In this document: one piece after another, positions 33,815 to 43,087 of the stretch
Position numbering within the stretch: the stretch's first letter is position 1
Layout: every line of letters starts with the position of its first letter
NCBI GenBank assembly: GCA_964342305.1
Contig: CAYFGK010000007.1
Coordinates: forward strand, 1-64,000
Direction of reading: 5' to 3'
DNA length: 64,000 bases
Source: DT-110 sp964342305
Lineage (GTDB): Bacteria; Bacteroidota; Bacteroidia; Chitinophagales; Saprospiraceae
Position numbers and translations under genes: made by a program
The notes under the pieces: model-generated
What the model saw: the letters and a program-made list of their open reading frames with translations, nothing else
The model's database searches: none
Told to the model about the DNA's origin: nothing

Positions 33815-35476
33815 TTATTGGAGGTTGAGAGTAATGGTTTCCGTTCCCAGGTGGGGTGCTCCGGCCGACAGGGTTGCTGTGCCGTTACCGCGTACCAACC
33901 AGGAGAGTTCACGTGACTCACCGCTATCCATCGCCGGATAGAGGTAAATGGGACGTCCGGTGCTCAGTGCCTGCCCGTCGGCCAGTTTCAGCTCAACCCG
34001 CAGTCGCTTCACCCAGTTGAAGTCGTCGCCGATCTGAGAGGTGGTAGGCATCGTTCCGGTGTTGACCACCGTAGCTTTAACCCGCCAGAGATTATCGTCG
34101 ACCTGTTCGGTTCGCACATTACTGAGCGAAACCTTCGGACGGTGCTTGGTTAAGGCTACCGCAAAGTCGGTGTGTTGATCGACCAATTCGCGCACCTGAC
34201 CATAGGGCGGATTGTACGACAGGAAAGGAGCCAGTCCGCCCACTTCCACCGATTGCCCCGGATAATCAGGATGGTCAATAGCCGTCCAGTCGGCAAAGGC
34301 GTTATTGATACCTTCCGATTCGGCCCACCGCAGCAAGTTCAAATCCGCATTTTTATCGCTGTTCGGTTCGTACTGGGCGGCCTCAGTACTGTCTTTCGGC
34401 ATTTGCCATTCGGGGACCTGCCAGCCCGGTACGCCGTAGCTAAAACGGCCATAGTGAAAGTAGGCCCATTCCATGAAGCCACCACCACTCATACTGGAGC
34501 GGGTGCCCTTTTTTACATCGACGTGCTCATTGTACAGTTCGGACACCATTTTATTAACGGTCGCATCACTGCGCAAGATACCACTGATCACCCGCTGGCG
34601 ATCATTCGATGAGCTGTATTCATAGGGAGACGATAAGTTGTCGGAGGGGCCAAAGGTCAGAACGGCAAATACATTGAACCGATCGTAAAGAAAATCGGCC
34701 AGTGCCCGGGTTTCCACTTCGGAAACCCCATAATCACCTGCCCCTTCCCGGAAGGTAGGGTGCTGGAAGGTCCAGTTTTTATTGAAGAAAATGCCCCCGG
34801 GGCCATCCTCACTCTGCTTGCCATCCTCATCATTATCGCGCCCTTCCGGAAAAATATGGTACCGCTTGTCGGTGCCATCCGTTGGTTTTGCTCGGCGCAT
34901 AATGCGGGAATCCGCCGGGTGGACCACCCATTCGCCATCGGGAGCGGCTATCCTCATTTGGGTAAGCATTCCGTCGCCGTTCAGGTCTTCACCGGGATCT
35001 TCGTTCAGGTAGCCGTCGCGATCGGTATCGGTGTCGCGGGCGTTACCCATACGCTCGTACTTTAGATCGGCGAAATACTGGGCTGCCGCATCGGGCGACA
35101 TTTGCGGGAATACGTAGAAGGTTACGTCATCGAGCAGCGCATTAATTTCCGCCTCGGCGCTGCCGGCGAGCAAATTCTCCGCCACCCCCAGGGCCAATTC
35201 TTGCCCCAACAGGTGAGGGCCGGCTACCCCGCCAACAATGGCAATGGCCGGTTTGGTATTTTTGTCTCCGGAACCAATCGTCAGTTGCCAGATGGGGCGC
35301 CCGGCGGTAGTTTGCGCCAGGGTAGAAACATCCAGAAGCTCACCGTATTGTTGCTCCAGAGCACGGATACTGTTTTCCAGGGCCTGCCCGTTGCGGTACT
35401 GCTGTTGCCCCCAAACCGGGTTTGACAACGTAAGCCCCAGGATCACCAACCCGATGATTTGGGAAGTTTTGAACAT
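33815..35476 (-). CDS. Secreted M14-like paralogue without catalytic residues
   Basis: 553 residues, signal peptide about 1-23. It is collinear with the neighbouring M14 enzyme, including the Asp-rich insert (DTDTDRDGYLNEDPGEDLNGDG) and the C-terminal beta domain. The zinc site is lost: HSNE is replaced by AGPH (GGVAGPHLLGQE), the third-ligand region reads VLTFGPSDN instead of QSYHNSGG, the NRNW segment is NKNW, and the catalytic Glu region FTNEL is SYGVP. It is therefore a pseudo-enzyme, perhaps a peptide-binding or regulatory partner of the active copy. First gene of the operon. Confidence 0.85.
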   Translation of the reverse strand: MFKTSQIIGLVILGLTLSNPVWGQQQYRNGQALENSIRALEQQYGELLDVSTLAQTTAGRPIWQLTIGSGDKNTKPAIAIVGGVAGPHLLGQELALGVAENLLAGSAEAEINALLDDVTFYVFPQMSPDAAAQYFADLKYERMGNARDTDTDRDGYLNEDPGEDLNGDGMLTQMRIAAPDGEWVVHPADSRIMRRAKPTDGTDKRYHIFPEGRDNDEDGKQSEDGPGGIFFNKNWTFQHPTFREGAGDYGVSEVETRALADFLYDRFNVFAVLTFGPSDNLSSPYEYSSSNDRQRVISGILRSDATVNKMVSELYNEHVDVKKGTRSSMSGGGFMEWAYFHYGRFSYGVPGWQVPEWQMPKDSTEAAQYEPNSDKNADLNLLRWAESEGINNAFADWTAIDHPDYPGQSVEVGGLAPFLSYNPPYGQVRELVDQHTDFAVALTKHRPKVSLSNVRTEQVDDNLWRVKATVVNTGTMPTTSQIGDDFNWVKRLRVELKLADGQALSTGRPIYLYPAMDSGESRELSWLVRGNGTATLSAGAPHLGTETITLNLQ

Positions 35477-35733
35477 AGTCTTTGTTTTGTTATTTCCTTA
35501 ATGGTACTCAATTGCTAAAGATAATAGACCAGCGGGAAAGGACCATACAAAATGTCCTATCCTGCCCTATTTCCAGGCCATTCGTCGATATATTTCCGGT
35601 GTGCTTCGCCGTTTACTTCGAAATTACCGATGCGGACTGTGGGTTCTGATCATTAGATTGTATCTTATAGGGTCTGTTTATTGGCGAAATCCAAAGCGAC
35701 AAATGCATGAATTAAACCATAATATGAGCTATC

Positions 35734-36198
35734 ATGGCAACATTTGATTTAAACATTAACGGAACAAACCAACAGGTCGATGTCGATCCGGATACCCCCA
35801 TTCTTTGGGTGCTGCGCGATTCCCTGAAAATGGTGGGCACCAAGTACGGCTGTGGTATCGGCCAGTGCGGTGCGTGCACCATTCACGTTGACGGTTCGGC
35901 TATTCGCTCCTGTTCCCTGCCCGTAAGCAGCGTAGGCGATAAGAAAATCACCACCATTGAAGGTCTGGCTACCGACCGCGGCCTGAATGCCGTTCAGGAA
36001 GCCTGGCTGGAAGAGGATGTAGCCCAGTGTGGCTATTGTCAGGCCGGCCAGATCATGAGCGCCGCCGCTTTACTCAAGGAAAATAAGAATCCCGACGACG
36101 CACAGATCGAATCGGCTATGGCCGGTAACATCTGCCGCTGCGGTACCTACGTGCGCATCAAAAAGGCCGTGCGATCAGCCGCCGGCAAAATGGGATAA
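35734..36198 (+). CDS. Molybdenum hydroxylase [2Fe-2S] subunit, IorA type
   Basis: 154 residues, normal for small subunits of the xanthine dehydrogenase family. Two iron-sulfur clusters are bound by Cys40, Cys45, Cys48 and Cys60 (plant-type ferredoxin domain: CGIGQCGAC) and by Cys99, Cys102, Cys134 and Cys136 (CGYCQAG; CRC). It carries electrons from the molybdenum centre of the large subunit. It has no signal peptide and is presumably exported with the Tat-directed large subunit. It starts the operon, 43 bases before the large subunit gene. Confidence 0.95.
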   Translation: MATFDLNINGTNQQVDVDPDTPILWVLRDSLKMVGTKYGCGIGQCGACTIHVDGSAIRSCSLPVSSVGDKKITTIEGLATDRGLNAVQEAWLEEDVAQCGYCQAGQIMSAAALLKENKNPDDAQIESAMAGNICRCGTYVRIKKAVRSAAGKMG

Positions 36199-36241
36199 CC
36201 ACCCATTCTGCTTTCCTTATTTTCTCAAAATAACGAACATC

Positions 36242-38443
36242 ATGACAACCAATATAAATAGCAAACACAACCGTCGGTCGTTTCTCAAGATCTCGACCGT
36301 TGCGGGTGGCGGATTGGTCCTCGGCCTCAATATGCTGACCTCCTGCCAACGACCCGGTGCATCGGATGAGATCGAAATGCCCGAAGAATGGTTCGAAATG
36401 AACGCCTACCTCAAGGTGGGGGACAACGGTGTGGTAACCATTTACTCACCAAATCCGGAAATCGGTCAGAACGTCAAGACCGCCATGCCCATGATCGTAG
36501 CCGAAGAACTCGACGTGGACTGGAAAAACGTGGTGGTCGAGCAAGCCGGCCTGGATACCGATAAATATTCCCGTCAGCTGGCTGGTGGTAGCCAATCGAT
36601 CCGCCAGGGCTGGAACGGCCTGCGCAAAGCAGGAGCAACCGCTCGCCACATGCTGCTCATGGCCGCTGCCGAACAGTGGGACGTTCCCGTGGAAGAACTG
36701 ACTACGGCTAACGGCATGATCATGCACGAAGGCTCCGGCCAGAAGATGGGCTACGGCGAAGTAGCCTCCGCCGCCGGTCAATTACAGGTGCCCGAGGAGG
36801 TACCCATGAAAGACGCTAAAGATTTCAACATCATCGGCACCCCCACCCTCAATGTGGACGGTAAAGCCATCGTTACCGGTGAGCCATTATTTGGTCTCGA
36901 CGTACAGCGTGAAGGAATGCTGATTGCCATGGCTGAGCACGCTCCTGCCTTCGGTATGACGGTTAAGAACTTCGATGCTTCGGACGCCCTCGCCATGCCG
37001 GGGATTAAAGACGTATTCACCATCAATACCAGACCCGAAGGCGCGGAACAGCAATGGTCCGACGTCAACGCCTTTCCCGAACTGGTGGTAGTAGTTGGTG
37101 AGACTACCTGGCAGGTCATGAAGGCTAAAAAAGCCCTCAAGATCGAATGGGAAAAAACCAGTGATCTCGAAAATACCGCCAATCACGAAACGGCATTGGC
37201 CCAACTGATCGAACAGCCTACTGCGGAGCCCGCCCGACGCGACGGCAACCCCGAAAAAGCTTTCGCGGATGCAGCCCAGGTTATCGAGCGCACCTACTCG
37301 GCACCCTTCCTGGCACACAACCCGATGGAGCCGATGAACTTCTTCGCACACGTTACCGATGACAAAGCCGAATTACTGGGTCCCATTCAGACTCCCCAAT
37401 ACCTGCGTATGACCGCTTCGGAATTGCTGGGGATGCCGGAGGATAATATCTCCATTATGATGACCCGCATGGGGGGTGGCTTCGGACGCCGCCTGTACGG
37501 ACACTTCGGCGTGGAAGCCGCGCTGATTTCTCAAAAAGCCAAAGCTCCGGTCAAACTGGTCTACAGTCGTGAAGATGACATGACCAACGGTGTTTATCGC
37601 CCGGCCTATAAGGTGAAATACCGCGCCGCTCTGGATGCCGACAACAACCTGATCGGTTTCCACGTTCGCGGTGCCGGTGTTCACGGTAGCCCCGTATTCC
37701 AGAATCGCTTCCCGGCCGGTGCCGTCGATAACTACCTGGCGGAAAACCACGGCCTGGAGTCTAATGTATCGACCGGTGCCTGGCGCGCACCTCGCTCCAA
37801 TTTCATCGCCGGAGCAGAGCAATCTTTCCTCGACGAAGTGGCCGAAGCAGCCGGCAAGGATCCCATCGAAATGCGTCTCGAGCTCTTTGAACGGGCCCAG
37901 AGTAATCCGGTGGGTGAGAACAACGACTACGATGCCGAGCGCTACGCTGGCGTACTGAAGCTCGTCAAGGAGAAATGCAACTGGGGTACGGAAGCCGACG
38001 GCACCTACCGCGGTGTGTCGGCCTACTATTGCCACAACTCCTACGTTGCTCAGGTAGTCGATATCGTAAAGGAAAACGGTAAACCACGGGTTAACAAGGT
38101 ATGGTGCGCGGTGGATTGCGGCATCGTCGTAAACCCCGAAGGCGCCAAAAACCAGATCGAAGGAGGCCTGGTCGATGGAATCGGCCACGCTATGTTCAGC
38201 GCGCTTACGCTAAAGGAGGGTCGCCCTGAGCAGCAAAACTTCGATTCCTACCGATTGATCCGCCACACCGAGGCACCCCGCGAGATCGAGACCCACTTTG
38301 TGGATAACGGTATTGATCCGACCGGTCTGGGTGAACCCGGACTGCCTCCGATCCAGGCGGCCGTTGCCAACGCCCTTTACAAGGCGACAGGCAACCGCCT
38401 GTACAAGCAACCATTTGTACAAGAAGAAGAGTTGCTGGGTTAA
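36242..38443 (+). CDS. Tat-exported molybdopterin large subunit, IorB type
   Basis: 733 residues. The N-terminus NRRSFLKISTVAGGG is a twin-arginine signal, followed by LTSC, which may be a lipobox (Cys about 36). Two molybdopterin-binding regions follow, with the glycine motif MGGGFGRRLYGHFG and the C-terminal GLGEPGLPPIQAAVANA containing the Glu typical of the base in these hydroxylases. The closest general type is the isoquinoline 1-oxidoreductase beta subunit, which hydroxylates N-heterocycles or aldehydes with water as oxygen source. The true substrate is unknown. The electron acceptor, usually a cytochrome c, is not encoded here. modABC at 53-55.6 kb could supply molybdate. Confidence 0.93.
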   Translation: MTTNINSKHNRRSFLKISTVAGGGLVLGLNMLTSCQRPGASDEIEMPEEWFEMNAYLKVGDNGVVTIYSPNPEIGQNVKTAMPMIVAEELDVDWKNVVVEQAGLDTDKYSRQLAGGSQSIRQGWNGLRKAGATARHMLLMAAAEQWDVPVEELTTANGMIMHEGSGQKMGYGEVASAAGQLQVPEEVPMKDAKDFNIIGTPTLNVDGKAIVTGEPLFGLDVQREGMLIAMAEHAPAFGMTVKNFDASDALAMPGIKDVFTINTRPEGAEQQWSDVNAFPELVVVVGETTWQVMKAKKALKIEWEKTSDLENTANHETALAQLIEQPTAEPARRDGNPEKAFADAAQVIERTYSAPFLAHNPMEPMNFFAHVTDDKAELLGPIQTPQYLRMTASELLGMPEDNISIMMTRMGGGFGRRLYGHFGVEAALISQKAKAPVKLVYSREDDMTNGVYRPAYKVKYRAALDADNNLIGFHVRGAGVHGSPVFQNRFPAGAVDNYLAENHGLESNVSTGAWRAPRSNFIAGAEQSFLDEVAEAAGKDPIEMRLELFERAQSNPVGENNDYDAERYAGVLKLVKEKCNWGTEADGTYRGVSAYYCHNSYVAQVVDIVKENGKPRVNKVWCAVDCGIVVNPEGAKNQIEGGLVDGIGHAMFSALTLKEGRPEQQNFDSYRLIRHTEAPREIETHFVDNGIDPTGLGEPGLPPIQAAVANALYKATGNRLYKQPFVQEEELLG

Positions 38444-38517
38444 CGATAGCCTGTATTGGCAACCTTCTCCCGGAATTTGACTTCGGTCAGGTTCCGGGAT
38501 TTTTTTAGCTTTCATCT

Positions 38518-38838
38518 ATGGCTTCTGAACTTCAACACTATATTAATCAGACCTTCGAGGTGGCTCCCGACACTGCCCAACGTCTGGAAATGGCTTTCGC
38601 AGATGAGTTTTTGCCGAAAGGGGAATACTTTACCCAAACCGGCTCTTACCACAACCGCCTTAGCTTTATACATTCGGGATACCTGCGGGTATTTGCCGAG
38701 CGCGACGGGAAAGACATCACCCAATGGATCTCAAGCCCGGGAGAATTTATCACCGACCTGGCAGCATTGGTTTTCCGGCAACCGGCCCGTTGGCACATTC
38801 AGGCGCCGTATGCTGGTGGATACGGAGAAAAACTTTAA
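38518..38838 (+). pseudogene. Truncated Crp/Fnr-family regulator
   Basis: The 106-residue frame matches the N-terminal cyclic-nucleotide-binding-like domain of Crp/Fnr regulators common in Bacteroidota (LPKGEYFTQTGSYHNRLSFIHSGYLRVFAERDGKDI; WISSPGEFITDLAAL). It then diverges after ARWHIQA and stops. The other half of the beta barrel, the dimer helix and the helix-turn-helix (about 85 residues) are missing. A different frame continues to 38896, but its sequence is not a helix-turn-helix. It lies 74 bases after the molybdenum enzyme gene, and may be the remnant of a regulator. From 38839 to 39110 no gene is seen. Confidence 0.7.
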
Positions 38839-39110
38839 GGCTTTCAATGAAGCCTTGAAGGCGGAATGTGAAAAGCCCGTTTACACCGAAGTCTGAACGA
38901 GCAGCTCCCTGGTTAGTCGGGGCTATATCCTGAACAAGAGCGCTTATTAGCGCCGGACTAAACGTTCAACTACTTTTTCCGGTAAACGGATTGAAATTCA
39001 CTCGTAAGCTACGGGCAATGGGCTGCTCCTTCAAGGCATTGGCGACGAGCCGATCCATGATCGATGAAGGGGAGAAGCGTCGACGAATGACTGTATTTTC
39101 CGACGAATAA

Positions 39111-40754
39111 CTATCGATTGGGAATGGTAGTGAAGAAGGCCTCCCCCTGCACCCGACGGCCATCGGCCGTTTGGCCGACAACGTGTACCCGGAATTCACT
39201 GCGATCATCCGTAAGAGGGAAGGTGATGGTCGCACGACCATTTGCATCTGTTTCCATTCCGGAGGACCAATGTACCAAAGGGCTGATATCGGGTAAGCCA
39301 TCCGAGGCGTGTGCCCGACTGAAATTGACCGGTCGCAATAGTCCCTGTAGTGTAGCTCCTCCTCCTTCGCGGGGCAATTGTGTTTTGCCGGTTTTCGTTT
39401 TGATGATCACTACCCCATTTTGCGCCAGGAACATGAATTGATTAAACAACTGATCAAATTCATAGAACAAACCGATGGATTCAATATCGACCGGATTCAG
39501 GCGGGCAATAAAATCAGAATCTCTCGATAGCTGATCATCAATAATAAACAAGGGGGAACCGGCATAGAATTCCCGCTTATTTCTATCGTACATCTTGGCG
39601 ACGTACTTTTCCGTATTCCGGTCCAGGTTGAATCGCAGGGGCGTAACCACCTCATTGAAAAAGGTTGCCAGATCAGGGAACGGCTCGTATAGATCAGGCT
39701 CGACCAGGCGATCAGGAGCCGGAAAATCGAAGGCCATATCAACAGCTGGTACATTCAGCGGTTGCTCGACCGAAGTAAATACCTGATAGATCTTTTTTCG
39801 TTGTCGGCTTAGCTCTAAATACCGGAGCACGCCCTCCGTGTAGACGAGTGGCGGCGGCGGCGGGGTACTCAGGGCATCAGCCAGTTGAACACTGAATCCG
39901 CGCTCGGGATAGGAGATAAACTGAATCTTGGATGTTTCGTAGAATCCCGGGAACTGTAGTACAAACTGGCTATTATCATCTACGCGGGAATAAAAAATCC
40001 GCTGGGAGGGTGGCAGGAAGCCTCCGATCGTTAGTCCGGTGGGGTCGACGGTATCCGAGGCTGGTGTGATCTTACCCCGGAGGAAAACATTGTTTTCCCA
40101 TCGGGTACGCGGCAGCGGATAGGCACGTTGGACATTCGCGATTGGCAGCGTCCCTTCCCCCGCTAATTGATGGTCGGTCACGGAAAGGCTAAGGTTGGCT
40201 GCCGGCAGTGGATTGCCTGACTGATCTATTAGCTGCACATCAATGGCAGCAGTACTACCGGGATTCAGGTTTTCCGGGACGTCAATATTCATCTCCACAT
40301 CGTTCGACCAAAGCTGCGGCACCCCGGAGGCCTCCAGACCGGAAGCATCCCGGACGGTCACTTGTTCCGGATTCGTGGTCAGATCATTATATACCGGAAA
40401 CGGTACCGCAGCGAAGATGGTTTCCTGTGCACTATTAAGGGTGCGCCCCCAGATGAGCAACCGATACATACCACTGTTGGCATCATAGGGGATTTTGTAG
40501 TAGGCAGGGAGGGCGGTTTTCCCCTCGGAAGCCAGGAAGTAATAGCCCTGCAAACGGTTTTTCCCATCGAGGATTACTGCTTTGACAGTTACCTTGGTCC
40601 CCTCCATATGATCGGGCAGGTATACCTGATACCACATAGTCTCCCCATTCACGTAGAAGGACTTGTCCATGTGAACCATGCAAGTGGTTTGCACTTGTGC
40701 TGCCAGGAGCAAAAAATGGCAAATACCGAGTAGGGAAAGGATCCAGCGTTTCAT
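39111..40754 (-). CDS. Secreted MG2-like protein of the receptor operon
   Basis: 547 residues. Signal peptide about 1-19. The N-terminus (MVHMDKSFYVNGETMWYQVYLPD) resembles the MG2 macroglobulin domain, and an Ig-like domain with IDVQLIDQSGNPLPAANLSLSV follows at about 170-210. The C-terminal part contains ESIGLFYEFDQLFNQFMFLAQNGVVIIKTKTG, similar to plug domains of TonB receptors but without a barrel. It is the last gene of an operon with a TonB receptor and two DUF4249 lipoproteins, 19 bases after the previous stop. A role in handling a substrate for that receptor is an inference. Confidence 0.75.
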   Translation of the reverse strand: MKRWILSLLGICHFLLLAAQVQTTCMVHMDKSFYVNGETMWYQVYLPDHMEGTKVTVKAVILDGKNRLQGYYFLASEGKTALPAYYKIPYDANSGMYRLLIWGRTLNSAQETIFAAVPFPVYNDLTTNPEQVTVRDASGLEASGVPQLWSNDVEMNIDVPENLNPGSTAAIDVQLIDQSGNPLPAANLSLSVTDHQLAGEGTLPIANVQRAYPLPRTRWENNVFLRGKITPASDTVDPTGLTIGGFLPPSQRIFYSRVDDNSQFVLQFPGFYETSKIQFISYPERGFSVQLADALSTPPPPPLVYTEGVLRYLELSRQRKKIYQVFTSVEQPLNVPAVDMAFDFPAPDRLVEPDLYEPFPDLATFFNEVVTPLRFNLDRNTEKYVAKMYDRNKREFYAGSPLFIIDDQLSRDSDFIARLNPVDIESIGLFYEFDQLFNQFMFLAQNGVVIIKTKTGKTQLPREGGGATLQGLLRPVNFSRAHASDGLPDISPLVHWSSGMETDANGRATITFPLTDDRSEFRVHVVGQTADGRRVQGEAFFTTIPNR

Positions 40755-40773
40755 GGAAAATTTTTTTTAAAGG

Positions 40774-41895
40774 TTAACCACCCCAATGGGGTGGCTTGGA
40801 GAAGGAGGTCCTATCTGCTCCCCAAACGTAGGCGCAATCGTCGCACAGAGTTGTCACCAATTCCCCGTCTGGGTCAGGAGTTAGATTTTCCGGCAACGGG
40901 CAGTACATTGGGGGCATACCTACTTCCTTTGGCGTAACAAATTGCTGTATGGTATCCCGGTGAGTGGCATAAAATAACCCAAAGACGGTTTCTTCCGGGT
41001 CCTGCAGCGAGTGCATGTTTCCGCTTAATTGCCCTACCGGATCTTCAGCAATGGTGCCTGATCGGTTAATAATACGATCGAATTGATCCCAATACCGATG
41101 GGCCTCCTTTGATAAGGTTTCCTGAATAACGGTCATCTGGTACCCTTCGGCGTACCGAAAATCAAGAGGATCTTCCAGTATTTCCAGACTAACTTGATCC
41201 AGCTCTTCGTTGGACGTTTGGGTTCCATCCAGTAATAGCATAGCAGACCGATCTGGTTCGGACGACAAATAGCACATTCGCCCAAAGGAACCATTATCAT
41301 TTGATTCCGTCAGCTTGAAGATGGATTCCCTTGTAAAACGAAATCGGGCATTCCCGAGGCCATCCGGCCGTTTAAGACCAGCTGTAATGGAATAGCGCAG
41401 AACTTGTTCGCTTATTATTTCTCCGTCTCCGGCCAGCACCTCTTTTTGGTCGATTTCGTAGTAAACAGATGGCATTGGAGTTCCTACATACAACGTATCA
41501 ATTGCACTTTGGTACATACGCCCGTCCGGTAGTTCTACTTCCAGCAGATATCCTTTTCCGGGTTCCACCGAAAAACGGGGATCGCCAGCCGGGATCTTTG
41601 TAGCATACCCCCTCTGGGTAAAGTCGACCGGTATCTCCAGGGTAGCCCCTGATTCGGCCTCTACCAGCCGTACCCCCGTTGCCATTATTGGTTCGGAGGC
41701 ACCGAAAAATGCTTTCGGGTTGAAGGTTTCAACCCGTACTAATACCTCGGAAACTGGCCCATACACTAATCTGCCATTAATGACTACCTCATCGAGAGGC
41801 TCATGCCGAGCCTCCAGCGTAATTTCATCTACACAACCGGTATAGCTGACAAGACATGCTAAGCAAGTAGTAAATATCAAATTTCTTCGCATCAT
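40774..41895 (-). CDS. DUF4249 lipoprotein (second of the pair)
   Basis: 373 residues from the double Met at 41895; six more codons upstream lie over a T-tract hairpin word and are unlikely to be translated. The signal ends in a lipobox, YTGC, followed by VDEITLEARHEPLDEVVINGRL, the typical start of DUF4249 proteins. The C-terminus has CDDC, Trp and a terminal PPHWGG, closely matched in the next gene. DUF4249 lipoproteins accompany TonB receptors in Bacteroidota; their biochemical role is not established. Confidence 0.88.
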   Translation of the reverse strand: MMRRNLIFTTCLACLVSYTGCVDEITLEARHEPLDEVVINGRLVYGPVSEVLVRVETFNPKAFFGASEPIMATGVRLVEAESGATLEIPVDFTQRGYATKIPAGDPRFSVEPGKGYLLEVELPDGRMYQSAIDTLYVGTPMPSVYYEIDQKEVLAGDGEIISEQVLRYSITAGLKRPDGLGNARFRFTRESIFKLTESNDNGSFGRMCYLSSEPDRSAMLLLDGTQTSNEELDQVSLEILEDPLDFRYAEGYQMTVIQETLSKEAHRYWDQFDRIINRSGTIAEDPVGQLSGNMHSLQDPEETVFGLFYATHRDTIQQFVTPKEVGMPPMYCPLPENLTPDPDGELVTTLCDDCAYVWGADRTSFSKPPHWGG

Positions 41896-41896
41896 A

Positions 41897-41912
41897 TTTT
41901 TTTGCGGAAGCA
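41897..41912 (+). repeat. T-tract plus TGC-GGAA-GCA mini-hairpin
   Basis: TTTTTTTGCGGAAGCA. It has the same design as the GGC-GAAA-GCC word with a different stem and a GGAA loop, immediately before the start of the second DUF4249 gene. A similar site is at 59559-59571 on the other strand. Confidence 0.5.
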
Positions 41913-41949
41913 TCCCGATATCTTCACCGGCAGCTATCCGTTGACTCCT

Positions 41950-43065
41950 TTACCCGCCCCAACCCGGAGGCGGAGACAAATACACTGGTCCTTCTTCCCA
42001 CAGATCTTCGCAATCATCGCAAATAGTAGGGGTTGGCGGGATCAGAGGATCACGTGACGGAGGGATCGGGCAGAGGTGACCTGGGTTACCCACTTCTCCG
42101 GGTGAAATATAAATGCTGGCCGAATCTTGCACCACGGCATAGAAAATCCCGTAGACTATCTCCTCCGGATCATTAACCGCAAACATATTCCCACGTACCT
42201 CTCCTGCCGGGTCTTCCGAGATGGTCCCCGTCCGGTTAATGACCGTATTGACATGATCCCAGTAGTCGACGACCTCCCTGCTAACCGATTGCTGAAATAC
42301 CGTAAAAAGAAAGCCGTCGGCATACCGGTAATTGATGTTGCTTCGATACACATCCACCAGAATGGATTGGCCGGTACCCTCCGTAAATTCGGCGCCCCGC
42401 AGTATTGGTGTCCGGGCATTTACGATGGGATATTCCAGGTAGCAAATGTTGGAGAAGTCGTCGCCCGGCATTTCATCAAGCTCAAAGATGCCCCTGCGCG
42501 ACCAGAGCAGGTTGGCATTTCCGGCTCCATCAGGCCGTTCGTAGGTTGTCCTGACCTGGTAGGTAATAATGTCATTCTGGTAGGGGATGCCCGAAGGACT
42601 CATACCTCTTTCTTCGCTCAGTGTATAGGTTAATTCTTCGATTTGCGGAACAGCGTATAACTCCTGAGGAATACTGCGATAAATCCCACCTTCGTTGAGC
42701 TCCACTTCAATTTGGTAGGTTCGGCCCAGCTCGATAGAAATAGTGGGTTCGCCAGGCGTTATTTCCCCGAAAAATCCCCGCCGCTGCGTCGATACCGGAA
42801 CCCGGTACGAATCGCCACTTTCCACCTCGATCAGGTCCACTCGTTCCACACCAACAGGGGAGGCATTAGAAAAACGATCCACCGGCCGGAAGCGATTTAC
42901 CTGAACGAAAATGGTGGAGGGTTCCCCAAAGGTCAGTTTCCCGTTAATAACTACATTATCGTTAGGGTCACTGTCAGGATCGAGGATGATCGTATCTACG
43001 CATCCGTATAGCAAGAGTGCCAAAGTGCCAATAAGAAAGAGCAGTGGGTTTCTCATTTTGGTCAT
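41950..43065 (-). CDS. DUF4249 lipoprotein (first of the pair)
   Basis: 371 residues from ATG 43065, chosen over 43101 because the lipoprotein signal begins there and the longer form would overlap the receptor gene. Lipobox LLYGC, then VDTIILDPDSDPNDNVVINGKL. The C-terminal end CDDCEDLWEEGPVYLSPPPG with the last residues WGG mirrors the paralogue. The two proteins are tandem duplicates lying directly after the receptor, and are probably surface lipoproteins working with it. Confidence 0.88.
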   Translation of the reverse strand: MTKMRNPLLFLIGTLALLLYGCVDTIILDPDSDPNDNVVINGKLTFGEPSTIFVQVNRFRPVDRFSNASPVGVERVDLIEVESGDSYRVPVSTQRRGFFGEITPGEPTISIELGRTYQIEVELNEGGIYRSIPQELYAVPQIEELTYTLSEERGMSPSGIPYQNDIITYQVRTTYERPDGAGNANLLWSRRGIFELDEMPGDDFSNICYLEYPIVNARTPILRGAEFTEGTGQSILVDVYRSNINYRYADGFLFTVFQQSVSREVVDYWDHVNTVINRTGTISEDPAGEVRGNMFAVNDPEEIVYGIFYAVVQDSASIYISPGEVGNPGHLCPIPPSRDPLIPPTPTICDDCEDLWEEGPVYLSPPPGWGG

Positions 43066-43087
43066 CCGTTTTCTGGAAATACTCGAA

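Noticed and set aside
38966..39301. 111-codon frame after the MG2-like gene
   Set aside because: Most of it overlaps the MG2-like gene in another frame, and the remaining 48 codons show no domain.
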